A stretch of 32,428 bases of DNA. Origin: Nocardia brasiliensis IFM 10847 (GTDB taxonomy: Bacteria; Actinomycetota; Actinomycetes; Mycobacteriales; Mycobacteriaceae). The notes under the pieces are model-generated. The model did not search any database and was not told the DNA's origin. It saw only the letters and a list, made by a program, of their open reading frames with translations. Made by a program: the position numbers and the translations under genes. Numbering within the stretch: position 1 is the first letter of the stretch; each line of letters begins with the position of its first letter. Location: the NCBI RefSeq assembly GCF_000710915.1, contig NZ_BAUA01000221.1, forward strand, positions 1 to 32,428. The letters run 5' to 3'. Positions 31,824 to 32,428 of this stretch are shown in pieces.

Positions 31824-32428
31824 CTAGGCTGCATCCGGAACTGCCGAATGCTTTTGTGCTGTAGCTGTTTCGTGTGAGTCCGGCCGGTCGCCTGGTGGTC
31901 CTTCGGCTATCGCGAGGCGCGCCCGTGTGTATTGGGCGCGCTGTGTCAGCCGGGCTGAGACGAGGGCGATGACCAGGTGTGAGCGTGGGGGTGCTTCCCG
32001 GTCGCCTGGTTCGACAGGTGTGATCCGCAGGTGTGAGGTGTCGGGTGGAATGATGCCGATCGCGGCGAGTTCGTTGCGGACGAATTCCAGCCGTTCGGCC
32101 TTGTGGTCCGGGAGGGTCTTACCGGTCCACTCGGTAGAGGACACACAGCGTTTGCCGGGGACGCCGAGCAGGTCACGGCGATGGTTACGGCCCCGGCAAT
32201 GCCCCGGTTGGGTCTTCTCGCTGGCCCCTTTGGGCACAATGCCGTAACGCAGCCACACAGCGCACGTGGGTGAGCATGGGGTGCGCTGCAACTGTGCATG
32301 CAACCGGTCGTAATGGCGCTGCACGCGAGGGGAATCGGTGTCGAGGACTTCGGCTACGGACTTGGTGAGGTACTTGGTCAGGTAGCCGACCTTGCGATCC
32401 ATTTCCGGTGTGCCCGCAAGGATTTGGA
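31824..32428 (-). CDS. RepSA-like replication initiator (5' end outside window)
   Basis: The C-terminal part of an element replication initiator; about 200 codons are seen and the frame stays open to the right edge. Hallmarks are KVGYLTKYLTKSV, CSPTCAVWLRYGIVPKGA, a PGHCRGRNHRRDLLG stretch and EWTGKTLPDHKAERLEFV, all as in RepSA of pSAM2-like elements. It would start rolling-circle-type replication of the excised circle. The Met at 32402 is internal, not the true start. The catalytic part lies outside the window. Confidence 0.88.
   Translation of the reverse strand, partial: QILAGTPEMDRKVGYLTKYLTKSVAEVLDTDSPRVQRHYDRLHAQLQRTPCSPTCAVWLRYGIVPKGASEKTQPGHCRGRNHRRDLLGVPGKRCVSSTEWTGKTLPDHKAERLEFVRNELAAIGIIPPDTSHLRITPVEPGDREAPPRSHLVIALVSARLTQRAQYTRARLAIAEGPPGDRPDSHETATAQKHSAVPDAA

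Larger units (their letters stand above)
30380..32428. mobile_element. Left end of an actinomycete integrative (and possibly conjugative) element of the pSAM2 type
   Basis: A tRNA gene is followed by int, xis and a RepSA-like initiator, all facing the tRNA. This is the established core order of actinomycete integrative elements such as pSAM2. By eye the GC content and codon choice are less extreme than in the flanking chromosomal genes, which fits transfer. Conjugation (TraB/FtsK-like) and regulatory genes would be expected further right and are not in view, so conjugative ability is unproven. Confidence 0.8.

Noticed and set aside
1..32428. CRISPR arrays, insertion sequences or rRNA
   Set aside because: No regularly spaced repeats, transposase motifs or rRNA-like sequence were seen.

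Overview
The window is very GC-rich, with dense minus-strand coding, GTG starts and actinobacterial gene families. These include a KmtR-type nickel/cobalt sensor, a DUF1542 protein with a Gly-rich tail, an SCO5389-family protein, several lipid-metabolism genes and a RepSA-type integrated element. This points to a mycolic-acid actinomycete, most likely Nocardia or a close relative. The genus is inferred from gene content, not proven.

Region 1 (1-15.4 kb, minus strand) is part of a nonribosomal peptide synthetase (NRPS) locus. A LuxR/TrmB-type regulator (14403-15389) lies upstream of NRPS A (6813-14150: A-T-C-A-T-C plus a degenerate half A domain), followed by NRPS B (1-6628, running off the left edge: A-T-C-A-T-C-A...). 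NRPS A starts with an A domain, so it looks like the loading protein. It ends in a C domain while NRPS B starts in an A domain, so the third module appears to be split between the two polypeptides. The second A domain carries a canonical threonine code. The other pocket residues do not give a confident substrate. No epimerase, thioesterase or complete MbtH gene is visible, so product release is probably encoded to the left of the window.

Region 2 (15.5-30.2 kb) looks like ordinary chromosomal backbone. It holds an M23 peptidase; a divergent nitronate monooxygenase and SCO5389-family gene; a serine hydrolase-FadD operon; a kmtR-CDF metal-efflux operon; a secreted PHB-depolymerase/feruloyl-type esterase; a divergent acyl-CoA dehydrogenase and Baeyer-Villiger-type monooxygenase; a DUF1542 protein whose Gly/Phe-rich tail is out of frame; an S41 peptidase; and a SAM methyltransferase. 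Three genes (kmtR, the acyl-CoA dehydrogenase and the monooxygenase) share a TANNNT hexamer exactly 6 nt before ATG, the geometry expected for leaderless transcription.

Region 3 (30.3 kb to the right edge) is a tRNA-Arg(CCU) gene. Directly behind its CCA end is the start of an actinomycete integrative element with a tyrosine integrase, an AlpA/Xis-type excisionase and a RepSA-like replication initiator, all transcribed toward the tRNA. The far end of the element lies outside the window.

No CRISPR array, insertion sequence or rRNA was seen. The strongest leads for a second look are the ghost A domain at the split module, the frameshifted DUF1542 tail, the altered serine-like A domain, and the structured spacer with a coupled mini-ORF between the two NRPS genes.
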